Positions 14,435-23,296 are shown, counted from the first letter of the stretch. The stretch is DNA of 44,738 nt from a virus (IMGVR_UViG_3300046529_000389:1-44738); one strand, 5' to 3'. Numbers and translations are program-made. The notes: generated from the sequence alone by a model not told the origin.

Positions 14435-15001
14435 AATAGCTTTCGCTATACGTAAAACCTCGGCATCTGAGAGCGAGCTTTTAAAGTTATTTATACACGA
14501 AAGAACGAATCTGGAATTTTCAGGGGAATAGCCTAGTAAATTATCAATTCTGTCCAGGCTTGGGGAAAAAGGCCCCCCTCCGTTTTGCGTGTTTACGAGA
14601 TCAAAATCTAACCCGCTAAGGCTGCATTTTCCGGTCCAAATTTCTGCCGCCCATTTTTTGGAGAGTGTAAAAATCAAGCCCTTTTTTTTGGCCCTTTCCT
14701 TTGCTGACTTTAGGGGAAGGTTCCATGGTTCTAAAAGGCGTTGTTTCTTCCTCCATTTTTCATTGTTTGCCAAAAATTTTTGTGGGTTATTTTTGTAACG
14801 CTTGCGGCTTCTGAGGCGGGTGGCTTCTGGATTTTTTTGATATGCTTGGCGGTTATATTCTTGCCGACATGCCGCACAGGCTTGGTTTCTCGTTACTCGC
14901 ACGGTGACATGCCCCTTTGGGCAAGCCATACCTGTAAAATAATATTTGGCGTTCAGCCTGCGAGCTTCGGCGGCAGAAGTGGGAATGTTTTGATCCAGCA
15001 T
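14408..15001 (-). CDS. HNH-type (homing) endonuclease inserted at the portal 3' end (197 aa)
   Basis: A probable free-standing homing endonuclease on the strand opposite to all its neighbours. The N-terminal zinc knuckle uses CPKGH at 27-31 and CAAC at 42-45. The nuclease core has CSLSG at 126-130, SLDRIDN at 148-154 and GYSPENSRFV at 157-166, then a conserved-looking NN pair at 171-172. The gene is clearly AT-richer than its surroundings, a sign of recent transfer. Its last codons (ACPPGRY, stop TAA at 14408-14410) overlap the end of the portal gene. It has no good Shine-Dalgarno. Confidence 0.85.
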   Translation of the reverse strand: MLDQNIPTSAAEARRLNAKYYFTGMACPKGHVTVRVTRNQACAACRQEYNRQAYQKNPEATRLRSRKRYKNNPQKFLANNEKWRKKQRLLEPWNLPLKSAKERAKKKGLIFTLSKKWAAEIWTGKCSLSGLDFDLVNTQNGGGPFSPSLDRIDNLLGYSPENSRFVLSCINNFKSSLSDAEVLRIAKAILACPPGRY

Positions 15002-15039
15002 GGGTCATGATATTACCATGCGCACATCTAGGTTGCCAT

Positions 15040-15116
15040 TCTTCCTCACTTGGGCCGCTGACCGCGACGCCATGCCAAAGGCTGGGGCGCTTGTTCCGCC
15101 CCGCAGGGCGGGCTAA
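15040..15116 (+). pseudogene. displaced, recoded copy of the portal C-terminal codons
   Basis: In the plus strand, 15075-15116 reads PKAGALVPPRRAG and stop, the same 13 residues that end the portal gene at 14393-14434. Ten of 42 bases differ and every change is synonymous. Upstream in frame (15040-15074) the reading WAADRDAM has no start and no match to the present portal. It is best explained as the original portal end, cut off when the HNH gene entered with its own version of the tail. Confidence 0.75.
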
Positions 15117-15224
15117 TGTCTTGCTGCGGCAGAAGCGTGGAATGGGAATCCTTGGCCGAAAGGCAGCGCTGCCGGAGTCCCGCCCGGCCCGCAGTAAATC
15201 TTCCTCACTTGGGCCGCTGACCGC
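15040..15224. repeat. 26-bp direct repeat flanking the displaced portal end
   Basis: The identical 26-base string beginning TCTTCCTCACTTGGGCC lies at 15040-15065 and 15199-15224, 159 bases apart. The first copy is upstream of the displaced portal codons; the second provides the left arm of the terminator-like hairpin. The sequence between and beyond them (to 15451) holds no convincing gene apart from the recoded portal remnant. Confidence 0.85.
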
Positions 15225-15262
15225 CCCCTCCTCTACCCCAGCAGGTCAGCGGCTCCTTTTTC
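15211..15262 (+). terminator. rho-independent terminator-like hairpin after the portal region
   Basis: Arms GCCGCTGACC (15213-15222) and GGTCAGCGGC (15244-15253) pair perfectly over ten bases, with a 21-base loop, followed by TCCTTTTTCT. Orientation is plus. It would partly end transcription between portal and scaffold, or attenuate it. A promoter for the downstream capsid genes was not found. Confidence 0.6.
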
Positions 15263-15451
15263 TGGAATTGTGGCAACCCCTTGACGACCCACTAGGGATT
15301 GTGGCAATGTCTTGCCCACGCTTTGCTCATGTGCGGATCATGGGCGGTTTTCGGCGGGCTTCCTAAAAACCTGCCCACTCGGTTTTCTTGCCGGTTTCCC
15401 GAAGCAAACTGGCTCCCGCTGACAGCGTGCGAATCGCTGTAGGAGTGCAGA
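15263..15451. other. intergenic region before the scaffold gene
   Basis: No gene seen. ATTGTGGCAA is repeated at 15267 and 15298. It contains a TTGACG at 15281-15286 without a -10 box at a suitable distance. It ends in GTAGGAGTGCAG, the ribosome binding site of the scaffold gene. Confidence 0.45.
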
Positions 15452-16252
15452 ATGGCCGACGCCGATACGCCGCAGCCTGACGACGAGCTTGAGCCTGATG
15501 AGCCTCTAGCCAACGAGCCAGAAAGCGACGAACCGCCGCCGGATGATGCAACCGAAGCGGCAGACGATGATCCAGACGCCCCTGAGCAAGAGCCTGACGA
15601 ACCGCCCGTTGCCGCGCGCACCGGGCCGGATGCGTCTCAGCGCGACCGCAGGGTCAGGGATCGGGAACTGCGGCGGCTGGTTGACGAAGAAGTCGAGAAG
15701 CGACTGTCGGCGCGTACTCAACGCCCTCAGATCGATTATGCGGCGCAGCAGCGTGTACGCGACGAGCAGCGCAAGCGCGAGCTTGAAGATGCCCGGATGC
15801 AAGGGCCGGAAGCCTATGCCGATACGCGCGACCGGCATTTGCGCGAGGACTACAACCAAGACCGCCAAATCCAGGCGGTACAGCAAGCCGACGAACGCGA
15901 TCAACTGCGCTTCGATAGGCTCTGCGACCGTGAGCCAATTTACGACTCCATGCGCGACGATGTTGAGCGAGAAATCGCCAACATTCGAGGCAATGGCTAC
16001 ACGGGGCCGATTTCCAGAGAGGCCGTTGCGGAGCGGATGTTCGGGAAGCGGCAGATTGAGCGCGCCAAGCGCTCGGCGCCGCAACAGCGCCGCAACGCCG
16101 CAGCGGCAGCACAACGCCAGAACGGGCGCTCCTCAAATGGCGGCGCCCGCAGTACGCAGCCAGCTAGTCGCGGCTCGCGCCGGAACTTCGCCGACCTCTC
16201 GCTCGCCGAGATGGAACAGCAACTCGCACGCATCCCCATCAAGAATTCATAG
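15452..16252 (+). CDS. scaffolding-like protein (266 aa)
   Basis: It lies between portal and major capsid protein, the usual place of the scaffold that guides procapsid assembly. The first 60 residues are highly acidic and Pro-rich, followed by a long charged helical region (about 65-165, with RDEQRKRELEDARMQ) and a basic, Ala/Gln/Arg-rich C-terminus (RSAPQQRRNAAAAAQRQ). The acidic N-terminus, helical middle and basic C-terminus are typical of scaffolds that dock to coat protein. No sequence motif proves it. Confidence 0.7.
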   Translation: MADADTPQPDDELEPDEPLANEPESDEPPPDDATEAADDDPDAPEQEPDEPPVAARTGPDASQRDRRVRDRELRRLVDEEVEKRLSARTQRPQIDYAAQQRVRDEQRKRELEDARMQGPEAYADTRDRHLREDYNQDRQIQAVQQADERDQLRFDRLCDREPIYDSMRDDVEREIANIRGNGYTGPISREAVAERMFGKRQIERAKRSAPQQRRNAAAAAQRQNGRSSNGGARSTQPASRGSRRNFADLSLAEMEQQLARIPIKNS

Positions 16253-16295
16253 CGGGGAGGCCCACGCCCTTCCTGCATCTAGCAGGAGAGGCTAA

Positions 16296-17651
16296 ATGGC
16301 CGCAGCAGGCGTAAACGTCGCTTCCCAATTCTCGGGCGATTATTCACCCTATCTCGATAAAAAAGTCCTTCCCCTCGCGCTGAAAGAACTGAGCGTTTAT
16401 CAGTTCGCGGACAAACACAATATCCCGAAGGGCAGTGGTCCAAGCTGGACCGCAACCCGCTGGCAGCGCGTCAAACTGCCATATGCGCCTCTTGCCGAAG
16501 CGGTGTCGCCGACCGGGCAGACAATGGCTATCGAGCAAGTGACCTGCGTGGCGCAGCAATGGGGCGACACGATCACCGTGTCGGACATTGCGCAATACAC
16601 GATCATGCACGACCCCTTCCAGCAGGCGATTCGCTTGATCGCGCTGCAAGAGGGCGAGACGCAGGAACGCAACACGTTCAACATGCTTATGGGCACGGCG
16701 CAGGTCAATTACGCCAATCAGAAAGGCGCTCGCGCCTCGCTGGCGGCGGGTGATGTGCTTAACCCCGGCGACGTGCTGCGCACCGTCGGCGCCCTTTTGA
16801 CCCTCGGCGCTCGCCGCTTCAGCGGTCCGGAAGGGGAGGATACCGAAAAGAGCATCGGCAAAGGCTCGGGAGAGTTGGCCGATCAATCGCCGCAGCGCGC
16901 GCCCCATTACGCCGCTGTGTGTCACACGCTCTGTGTCGCTGATTGGTCGCAAAACTCGACCGTCATCCTTAGCCGCTCCTACAGCGCCGTTAATCGCCTC
17001 TACAACTACGAAGTTGGCGAGTGGGGCGGGTGTCGCTTTGTCTACAGCAACATGGTTCCGACCTTCACCGGCTACGCGCTGGTGACGGGCACGCCGGGCA
17101 CGGCGGGCAATCTCGGCACGAATACCATGTATGTCCTCGTGACCGGCTCAGATACGCAGAACGGCTATGAGAGTTACATCGCCCAGGTCTCGGGCGCGCT
17201 CTCTGTCTCAGGCACGACTGGATCGATCTCGGTCACGGTGCCCAGCACGGCGGGCTATACCTACTCGGTCTATACAGGTCTATCGACTTCGCCAACCAAT
17301 CTCGGCAAGTCCGTGTCTGGCCCGACCACGGGGCCGCTCGCCGGAATGGCGACGCAACTCGCGCCGGGAACGACAGCGATCATCACCGACATCGGCACGG
17401 CGCAAGTGCCGCCTGCCGCGCCCGCAACCGGCATTACCGTTTACCCCACCTTCATCTTCGGGGTCGGGGCTTACGCGATTGTCACGTTATCAAACATCGA
17501 GCATTTCATGCTCTCGAACGCTGACAAGTCCGACCCCCTGAATCAAAAGTCTGTCGTGGGGTGGAAGGGCTACTGGGGCGGAGTCATCAAGAATCAGCAA
17601 TTCTTGGCGCGCTTGGAGACAACTTCCGCTTATTCCGCGACCTTCGGCTGA
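16296..17651 (+). CDS. N4-gp56 family major capsid protein with inserted beta domain (451 aa)
   Basis: Forms the icosahedral shell with an HK97-type fold. The N-arm SPYLDKKVLPLALKEL, the helix SDIAQYTIMHDPFQQAI, the segment APHYAAVCHTLCVADW (about 202-217), and the C-terminal DPLNQKSVVGWKGYWGGV (about 413-430) fit the N4-gp56 family. Between about 258 and 384 sits a Gly/Ser/Thr-rich, beta-strand-like insertion (for example SVSGTTGSISVTVPSTAGY) that looks Ig-like and may be exposed as decoration. The ribosome binding site GCAGGAGAGG partly lies in a small CCTGC/GCAGG hairpin. Confidence 0.88.
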   Translation: MAAAGVNVASQFSGDYSPYLDKKVLPLALKELSVYQFADKHNIPKGSGPSWTATRWQRVKLPYAPLAEAVSPTGQTMAIEQVTCVAQQWGDTITVSDIAQYTIMHDPFQQAIRLIALQEGETQERNTFNMLMGTAQVNYANQKGARASLAAGDVLNPGDVLRTVGALLTLGARRFSGPEGEDTEKSIGKGSGELADQSPQRAPHYAAVCHTLCVADWSQNSTVILSRSYSAVNRLYNYEVGEWGGCRFVYSNMVPTFTGYALVTGTPGTAGNLGTNTMYVLVTGSDTQNGYESYIAQVSGALSVSGTTGSISVTVPSTAGYTYSVYTGLSTSPTNLGKSVSGPTTGPLAGMATQLAPGTTAIITDIGTAQVPPAAPATGITVYPTFIFGVGAYAIVTLSNIEHFMLSNADKSDPLNQKSVVGWKGYWGGVIKNQQFLARLETTSAYSATFG

Positions 17652-17681
17652 TTGTAACGCTCACGTAAATGGAGGGCCAAC

Positions 17682-17960
17682 ATGGCCGGTGGAACTGGAC
17701 GTATCGGTTTCTTGTGGACAATTCGCGCGTGCTGGATTCCCGATGGGGCGGGCCAGCAAAATGTGCCGCTCGCTCAATCGCTCGCGGCCAACAACGATTT
17801 CGGCGCGAATAGCGGCTTGATCATTGCGCCGGGCGGCAATGCGCCGACAGGCGGCAATATCGACACGGCGATAGCGGCAATCGCAACGGCTGCGCAGGCA
17901 TATTTCGACACCGGCACGCCGCTCGCGACCATCCAGGGTTGGGCGAACGGTACAGGTTGA
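17682..17960 (+). CDS. small structural-region protein (92 aa)
   Basis: Unrecognised. It is rich in Gly, Ala and Asn and has no membrane helix. Directly after the major capsid gene, this is where head-decoration or minor head proteins are often found, but there is no motif to confirm this. It has its own ribosome binding site (GGAGGG, before ATG 17682). Confidence 0.65.
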   Translation: MAGGTGRIGFLWTIRACWIPDGAGQQNVPLAQSLAANNDFGANSGLIIAPGGNAPTGGNIDTAIAAIATAAQAYFDTGTPLATIQGWANGTG

Positions 17961-17983
17961 GCGCGGCGGGTAGGAGCTAATCA

Positions 17984-18580
17984 ATGGCAACGCTCACCGG
18001 GGGCACGTTAGCGACAACGACCCTTAAACTGATTCAATGGTATCCAGGGTATCAGGGTACCAGCAGCACGACCGCGACCGACTTTGCCACGATCAGGAAT
18101 GGCGTGATGCGAGACCCAGGTCAGCCCAAAGGCTCGACATGGGGCGGCTCTTACGGGCCGGTTGATGCGCAGGGTAACAAGGTTCCGAGAATCCTGCCCG
18201 ATGGCGTATCGACAGACGGCATTGTGACCCTGCCGGGCGGGCGCGGCATGATTAAGCTACTGCCGGGGGATTCAATCGCGATTGATCAGTTCGGCAACGT
18301 TTTCGTCATCCCGTCGCGCGCTCTGCCCAAGACGCTGACGGCCAGCGTCACGATAGCCAGCGGCTCGCCAAACGTGACATCGGCGACCGATATCCGCACC
18401 TACGGTTGGCAGGTTGGCACTCACGTCACGTCAACCAGTACACCATCAGGCTCAGTCATCGGCTCGATTTTGCCGACCGGCCTAGGCTTCGGCTTGGTCG
18501 CCTTTGCGACCGGCTTGGCCGCAGTCGGCGCTGGGTCTTTCACCGAAACCATGACCGCAGGCACTTGGACGCATTCATAG
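17984..18580 (+). CDS. hypothetical virion-region protein (198 aa)
   Basis: A beta-rich, Gly/Thr/Ser-rich protein with few charged residues, consistent with a structural role such as head decoration or head-tail completion. The start is ATG 17984, behind TAGGAG. The C-terminal 60 residues (SGSPNVTSATDIRTYGWQVG and on) look like a separate beta domain. No family recognised. Confidence 0.65.
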   Translation: MATLTGGTLATTTLKLIQWYPGYQGTSSTTATDFATIRNGVMRDPGQPKGSTWGGSYGPVDAQGNKVPRILPDGVSTDGIVTLPGGRGMIKLLPGDSIAIDQFGNVFVIPSRALPKTLTASVTIASGSPNVTSATDIRTYGWQVGTHVTSTSTPSGSVIGSILPTGLGFGLVAFATGLAAVGAGSFTETMTAGTWTHS

Positions 18581-18593
18581 ACGAGGGGATTTT

Positions 18594-19094
18594 ATGGCTG
18601 ACGAAATCAACAAATCGAAGGACAACGAGGACCATCCCGACTTTCCCGGCTTGACTTACGGAGACGTGCGCAAGGCGCGCGAGAAGGCGGAAGTCTCTCG
18701 GCTCGCGGAAAAGAAAACGGCGGCGCTGCTTAAAATCGAGGAGCAACACCTACAAGAGCTTCGCGCTGCGGATGGCGAGACGGATCGCAACCGGGCGCTG
18801 ATGGATAGCCTGACGCCTGTTGAGCGGGAGCTTGTCGATATTACGCTCAGTTTGCCGCCGCAAATGGATGCTATACGGATCAACGGCACAATTTACCACG
18901 ACCGGGGCACCTTCACGGTTCCCCGCGCCGTTGCCCGCGAGATGAAGAGGATCGAATTTGAGGGCTGGCGTCACGAGTCTGTCAGGCTTGGTGAGGATAC
19001 TTACGCCTTCTACAGCAAGCAGAACCGTAACCCGGACGTGGTCAACAACGTGGTCAACACGCGGGCCAGCCTGCTTGGCGGAAGGCATCACTAA
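18594..19094 (+). CDS. hypothetical protein of the head module (166 aa)
   Basis: The N-terminal half is charged and helical (KAREKAEVSRLAEKKTAALL). The second half is a compact mixed domain with INGTIYHDRGTFTVPRAVAREM. Proteins with this last pattern are common beside N4-gp56 capsid genes in environmental podovirus contigs. The role is unknown. The stop overlaps the next ATG. Confidence 0.65.
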   Translation: MADEINKSKDNEDHPDFPGLTYGDVRKAREKAEVSRLAEKKTAALLKIEEQHLQELRAADGETDRNRALMDSLTPVERELVDITLSLPPQMDAIRINGTIYHDRGTFTVPRAVAREMKRIEFEGWRHESVRLGEDTYAFYSKQNRNPDVVNNVVNTRASLLGGRHH

Positions 19095-19714
19095 TGGCGG
19101 AAGTCGAACGCTTGCACCGCGTTGAGGCGGTAACGGAATCGGACGATACGGGCAGCATTGAAGCCAAGCCCGTATTCCCCGGCGTCAACGCATCGATCTC
19201 GGTGCAGATCGGCGACAACCGGGGCATCCACCTTGCGACCATGTTCCTGCGCGACGATCCCGGCGAGTTTCAGGAACGCTGCTTGTCGAAGATCATGTCG
19301 GTAACGGCGGTCATCGGCCTGAAAGAGAAACTGGTCGAGAACAAGCGCGAGTTGGAGAATGCGGAGCGCCGCCTTCGCGAGCTTTCCGACAATGATCCGA
19401 AGGCTGAGGAGCGCAAGGCAAAGACGGCGGAGTTGAACGCCCTACTTTCCGAAAGCGCGGAGTTTAAGCGCAAAGACAAAGAGGCGTTCTATGCGTCTGG
19501 CCGAACTGGCGACTATAAGACGGTAGGCAAGGCGCAGACCACGATCACCGGCTATGTGCAGGACATTGAGAAACTGCGCACTGAACTCACCAACATTGAG
19601 GCAGAGTTGGGAATGCAGCGCGGCGAGTTGAAGCGCGCGATTAAAAACTATGGCGTCTCCATCTTCAACATAGAGGCCGAAATCAGACTTCGGCGGGAAG
19701 CCTATGGGGAGTAG
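19094..19714 (+). CDS. coiled-coil protein of the head-tail module (206 aa)
   Basis: Residues about 78-115 and 140-205 are long charged helices with heptad spacing (KEKLVENKRELENAERRLREL; EKLRTELTNIEAELGMQRGE), so a coiled coil is very likely. The N-terminal 60 residues are more globular. The gene is coupled to its neighbours (TAATGG overlap upstream; the next gene starts directly after its stop). Function unknown, possibly an internal or connector component. Confidence 0.65.
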   Translation: MAEVERLHRVEAVTESDDTGSIEAKPVFPGVNASISVQIGDNRGIHLATMFLRDDPGEFQERCLSKIMSVTAVIGLKEKLVENKRELENAERRLRELSDNDPKAEERKAKTAELNALLSESAEFKRKDKEAFYASGRTGDYKTVGKAQTTITGYVQDIEKLRTELTNIEAELGMQRGELKRAIKNYGVSIFNIEAEIRLRREAYGE

Positions 19715-20458
19715 ATGGCGCTACAGCCGGGCCTCAGCGCACAGCAGATAATCACCCTGGCGACACAGATCGCCAAGGGCGCATCTGGCATGACGGCGCA
19801 GGCTGGACAGTTTCTAAATTTGGTCCTGCAAGAACTTGCTCAAGGCTACAATATCGTCGGCGACCAGGGCTGGTTCACGATCACCTTTCAGGTAAGCCCC
19901 CTGACCAGTCAGGTGAACTCCGCCAACGTTGTGAACGGCTCTGGTCCCTACGCTCTCCCCGACGATTTCCTGTCGATGGACCGCAATGATTTCTTCTGGC
20001 AACTCGGCGGCATCAACTACTTCCCCACTGCCATGCCCATCGCCGAGTTTGACGCCTTGGTGCAGCAGCCCGGCTTTTCCTCTTATCCAAGCTGCTACGC
20101 GGTTGACACTTCAACCGACCCGTGGGGGCTGTACATCTGGCCCGCATCGAGCGGCGCCTATCAGGCGTTCGGGCGCTACCGCAAGCAAACGACTGACCTG
20201 ACTTCGCCGCAGACTTCTAGCTCTGTCCCGTGGTTCCCCAACCAAACCTATCTCGTCACGCGGATTGCCGCCGAGATGATGGCGATCACGGGCGACAATC
20301 GCCGCGAACAGTTCTTGCGCGAGTCGGAAAACATTCTGCGGCGCTATCTCGATTTGGAAGGGAACAGTGCGACCTTTGCCGCGAGGGTGATGCTGGACAA
20401 CCGCCGCTTTGGACGCCGCTGGTTGGATCAGAAATCGACCAAGAACATACCTTGGTGA
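19715..20458 (+). CDS. head-tail adaptor, P22 gp4-like (247 aa)
   Basis: Binds the portal and starts the tail. The pattern matches gp4-like tail accessory factors of podoviruses: N-terminal helix QIITLATQIAKGASGMTAQAG, then a beta region with YALPDDFLSMDRNDFFW (about 78-94), LYIWPASSGAY, and a C-terminal helix with RREQFLRESENILRRYL. The gene order portal, capsid, gp4-like, gp10-like supports the call. The ATG follows the previous stop without a gap. Confidence 0.75.
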   Translation: MALQPGLSAQQIITLATQIAKGASGMTAQAGQFLNLVLQELAQGYNIVGDQGWFTITFQVSPLTSQVNSANVVNGSGPYALPDDFLSMDRNDFFWQLGGINYFPTAMPIAEFDALVQQPGFSSYPSCYAVDTSTDPWGLYIWPASSGAYQAFGRYRKQTTDLTSPQTSSSVPWFPNQTYLVTRIAAEMMAITGDNRREQFLRESENILRRYLDLEGNSATFAARVMLDNRRFGRRWLDQKSTKNIPW

Positions 20459-20462
20459 GTTG

Positions 20463-22103
20463 ATGGCCCTGCCCGGCAAAAAACTCGTGTGGCGACCCAA
20501 GGGCGCGTGTGATGCGGTGGACGGCACCAATGCCTTCCCCGGCGCGATGGAATATCTGACCAATCTCGTGCCGTCGCCCTCAACTCAAATGATGTGGGTA
20601 CCGCGCCCTGCGTCGATCGTCGCGACATCTTTCGATGGCTTCACGACGCCCGCGCAAGGCGAGGCGCTATTTGTAGTTGGCAACGTCGCTTACGGCATGA
20701 TCGCCAGCGCGGCGTTCACGGGCAAGAGCGAGCCTTTCGCCTACAACATTCTCACCAATGCTTTCTACACCATCACCGGGCCTTCGGCGGGCAATCTGCC
20801 AACCACCGAAGCGACAACGGGCGATTGGGTTCCGCCGACGATGGCGCTCATCGGCACGAAGATCATTGTCACGCATCCCGGCTTTTCGACCGGAACGAAC
20901 AAGATCGGCTGGCTCGATATCGCGACCCCCACCGCGCCGGTCTGGTCTGCTGGCACGACAACCACGAACGCGCTTGTTGCCATCCCTGTCGCCGTCGCGA
21001 ACTTCAACGGGCGCGCTTATTACGCCGTGCCTGGCAACGGCATTCAGTTCTCGGACTCGGGCGTGCCTCTGACCATCACCAACGCCTCGCAAGCACTGCG
21101 CCCCTATAACGGCTTAGACGTTACCGCCTTCGGCGGGTTGCCCGTCTCGCAGCTTGTCGGCGGCGCGCTGCAAGCCTTGATCGCCTTTCAAGGTGATGCC
21201 GAGATGCAGCAGATTACCGGCGATCCGGTTACAAATAATCTAGCGCTAAATTCGCTCAATTTCGGGGCCGGAACGCTGGCGCCGAATACGATTTGCGCGA
21301 CGACCAAGGGGCTGATGTTTGTCTCGCCCGATGGCGTGCGCATCCTCGATTTTCAGGTCAACCTGTCGGACCCGATTGGCGCGAACGGCAAAGGCATCAA
21401 TGTGCCCTTTGTCAGCGCCCTCAATCCGTCGCGCATGTGCGCGGCATTCAACCAGAACGTCTATCGAGTGTCGGTGCAAAACGCCGCAGTGACGGGACAG
21501 CCGACGCAAGAATGGTGGTTTGATTTCTCGCAGAAGGTATGGAGCGGGCCGCACACCTTTCCCGCCGCGCTGATTGAGGGCTACCAAGCGCCGACCGGCA
21601 GCAATACCGGGCACGGCTTTATCCTGTTCGCGAAGGGCATCAACGCGAAACTTTGGACCTCTCTCGTCAATCCTACGGCGGCCAGCACTTACACCGAAAA
21701 CGGCGCGCAAATGCTGTGGGCGTGGCAAACGATCTTGTTGCCCGATAACAGCGACCTTGCCATGAACTCGATGGTTGAAGCGAGCCTCACCTTCACATCG
21801 CCGCCCGCGCAGACAATCAATATCTTCGCGACCGACGAGCAGGGGCACATTCTCGATCAGTTCCCAATCGTGCTGGCAGGCAGCGGTGCGGCGCTTTGGG
21901 GCGTAGCCGTGTGGGGCGTCGATCTATGGGGCGCCAACATAACCTATTCTTTCCAAACGCGCCTGCCGTGGACGCAGCCGATTGTTTTCAAGCAACTGCA
22001 AATCATGGCGACCGGCGTATCTGCAACGGGCGTCGCAATCGGTAATTTGTATATGCGCCACGAAGAACTCGGCTACCAACTTCCGTATTCGATAAGCGCA
22101 TGA
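20463..22103 (+). CDS. tail hub / stabilisation protein, P22 gp10-like (546 aa)
   Basis: A long beta-rich protein beginning MALPGKKLVWRPKGACDAVDG with repeated blade-like segments (GLMFVSPDGVRILDF, WWFDFSQKVWSGPHTF), as expected of the beta-propeller hub that plugs the podovirus tail. It sits directly after the gp4-like adaptor and before the fibres. ATG 20463 is used because GGTGAG precedes it; upstream in-frame codons lie in the previous gene. The Trp-rich GVAVWGVDLWG stretch near 475 is notable. Confidence 0.7.
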   Translation: MALPGKKLVWRPKGACDAVDGTNAFPGAMEYLTNLVPSPSTQMMWVPRPASIVATSFDGFTTPAQGEALFVVGNVAYGMIASAAFTGKSEPFAYNILTNAFYTITGPSAGNLPTTEATTGDWVPPTMALIGTKIIVTHPGFSTGTNKIGWLDIATPTAPVWSAGTTTTNALVAIPVAVANFNGRAYYAVPGNGIQFSDSGVPLTITNASQALRPYNGLDVTAFGGLPVSQLVGGALQALIAFQGDAEMQQITGDPVTNNLALNSLNFGAGTLAPNTICATTKGLMFVSPDGVRILDFQVNLSDPIGANGKGINVPFVSALNPSRMCAAFNQNVYRVSVQNAAVTGQPTQEWWFDFSQKVWSGPHTFPAALIEGYQAPTGSNTGHGFILFAKGINAKLWTSLVNPTAASTYTENGAQMLWAWQTILLPDNSDLAMNSMVEASLTFTSPPAQTINIFATDEQGHILDQFPIVLAGSGAALWGVAVWGVDLWGANITYSFQTRLPWTQPIVFKQLQIMATGVSATGVAIGNLYMRHEELGYQLPYSISA

Positions 22104-23296
22104 CGATCATCAATCCCCTTCCCTATACCTTTGTCATCAACACGGTCATTGATCCGACGCAGGTTAATGCTGACTTCGCGCAAATCGTCAACAGCACGAA
22201 CACGAATGCCGCGCATAACGGGGCGAATAGCGATATCACATCGCTCTCTGGACTGACGACGCCGCTCTCGGTTGCGCAGGGCGGGACAGGATCGGCGACA
22301 GCGCCGGGCGCTTTGACCAGCCTCGGCGCGGTAGCGAAGGCCGGGGATACGATGAGCGGCGCGCTGACCATAGCGGCGGGCGGTTATGGTCTTACCGTCA
22401 ACAACTCCCTCCTTGTCGGAGCTGCATCGCAGTTCAATAGCAACCTTACGATTTTGGGGGGGATGGTTGCTGCGGGGGCATCGCAATTCAACAGCAACCT
22501 CATTGTCTATGGAAGTATTGCCGTTCCCAATGGCGGCAATATGCAGCTTGTTACCTTGACAAGCTGCCCCATTAATTTCTGTGCCCTCGATTCTTGCAGT
22601 TTCTCGGGCGGAAGTGCGACGGGCACAACGCTTCAGTCCTGCGCTGCAATCGGCGGCCTCTCGGTTACTGGGGGGCTAACCGTTGCAAGCGGCTTGGCCG
22701 TCAGTAGCGGAGATTTAGTCGTTAATGCGGGCAACGCAGCAGTCGCAGGTAGCCTGACAGTTGATGCTACCGGAACGGCAATATACGTGCCAAACGGCAA
22801 CCTTGTCGTTGCCGGGACCATGTATGCGGGTCAATCCATTACCACGGCAGCAGCCGGAACGGCGGTCTATGCGCCGAACGGCGACATAATTCTCGGGGGG
22901 ACTCTGCAAACTGGTACCGACGTAGTTTGCGGCAATCAAGGATTTAAGCCGGGCGGCGGGGCGTGGGTAGACAGCAGCGATATTCGCACCAAGAAAGCGA
23001 TTGTGCCGTATACGCGCGGCCTCGCCGACGTGCTGAAACTGGCGCCCGTCTCCTTCCAGCATAACGGCAAGGGCGGCTCTGTTGACGACGGCAAGACCTA
23101 TATCGGCCTTGTCGCTGACGACGTGCTTCCGGTCATGCCGGAAATGATCGGGACGCGCAAAGCCAAACTCGATCGTGCCGACGATCACGACACCGACATT
23201 TTAACGCTCGACGCGACCGCGCTGATTTACGCGCTGACCAACAGCGTGAAAGAGCTTTCCGCCCGCGTGGCGGCGCTGGAAGGGAAACAGGCATGA
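22100..23296 (+). CDS. tail fibre with S74 intramolecular chaperone domain (398 aa)
   Basis: The N-terminal 110 residues carry a virion-attachment region with AQGGTGSATAPGALTSLGA, typical of tail fibres. The middle is a repetitive beta structure (GLSVTGGLTVASGLAVSSGD). The C-terminus, from about 290, is a peptidase S74/endosialidase-type chaperone: DSSDIRTKKAIVPYTRGL with the autocleavage Ser, and YIGLVADDVLPVMPEMI. The chaperone trimerises the fibre and then cuts itself off. Overlaps with neighbours on both sides are ATGA. Confidence 0.85.
   Translation: MTIINPLPYTFVINTVIDPTQVNADFAQIVNSTNTNAAHNGANSDITSLSGLTTPLSVAQGGTGSATAPGALTSLGAVAKAGDTMSGALTIAAGGYGLTVNNSLLVGAASQFNSNLTILGGMVAAGASQFNSNLIVYGSIAVPNGGNMQLVTLTSCPINFCALDSCSFSGGSATGTTLQSCAAIGGLSVTGGLTVASGLAVSSGDLVVNAGNAAVAGSLTVDATGTAIYVPNGNLVVAGTMYAGQSITTAAAGTAVYAPNGDIILGGTLQTGTDVVCGNQGFKPGGGAWVDSSDIRTKKAIVPYTRGLADVLKLAPVSFQHNGKGGSVDDGKTYIGLVADDVLPVMPEMIGTRKAKLDRADDHDTDILTLDATALIYALTNSVKELSARVAALEGKQA

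Noticed and set aside
15281-15310. Promoter TTGACG before the scaffold gene
   Set aside because: No -10 hexamer at 15-19 bases; position alone is not enough.
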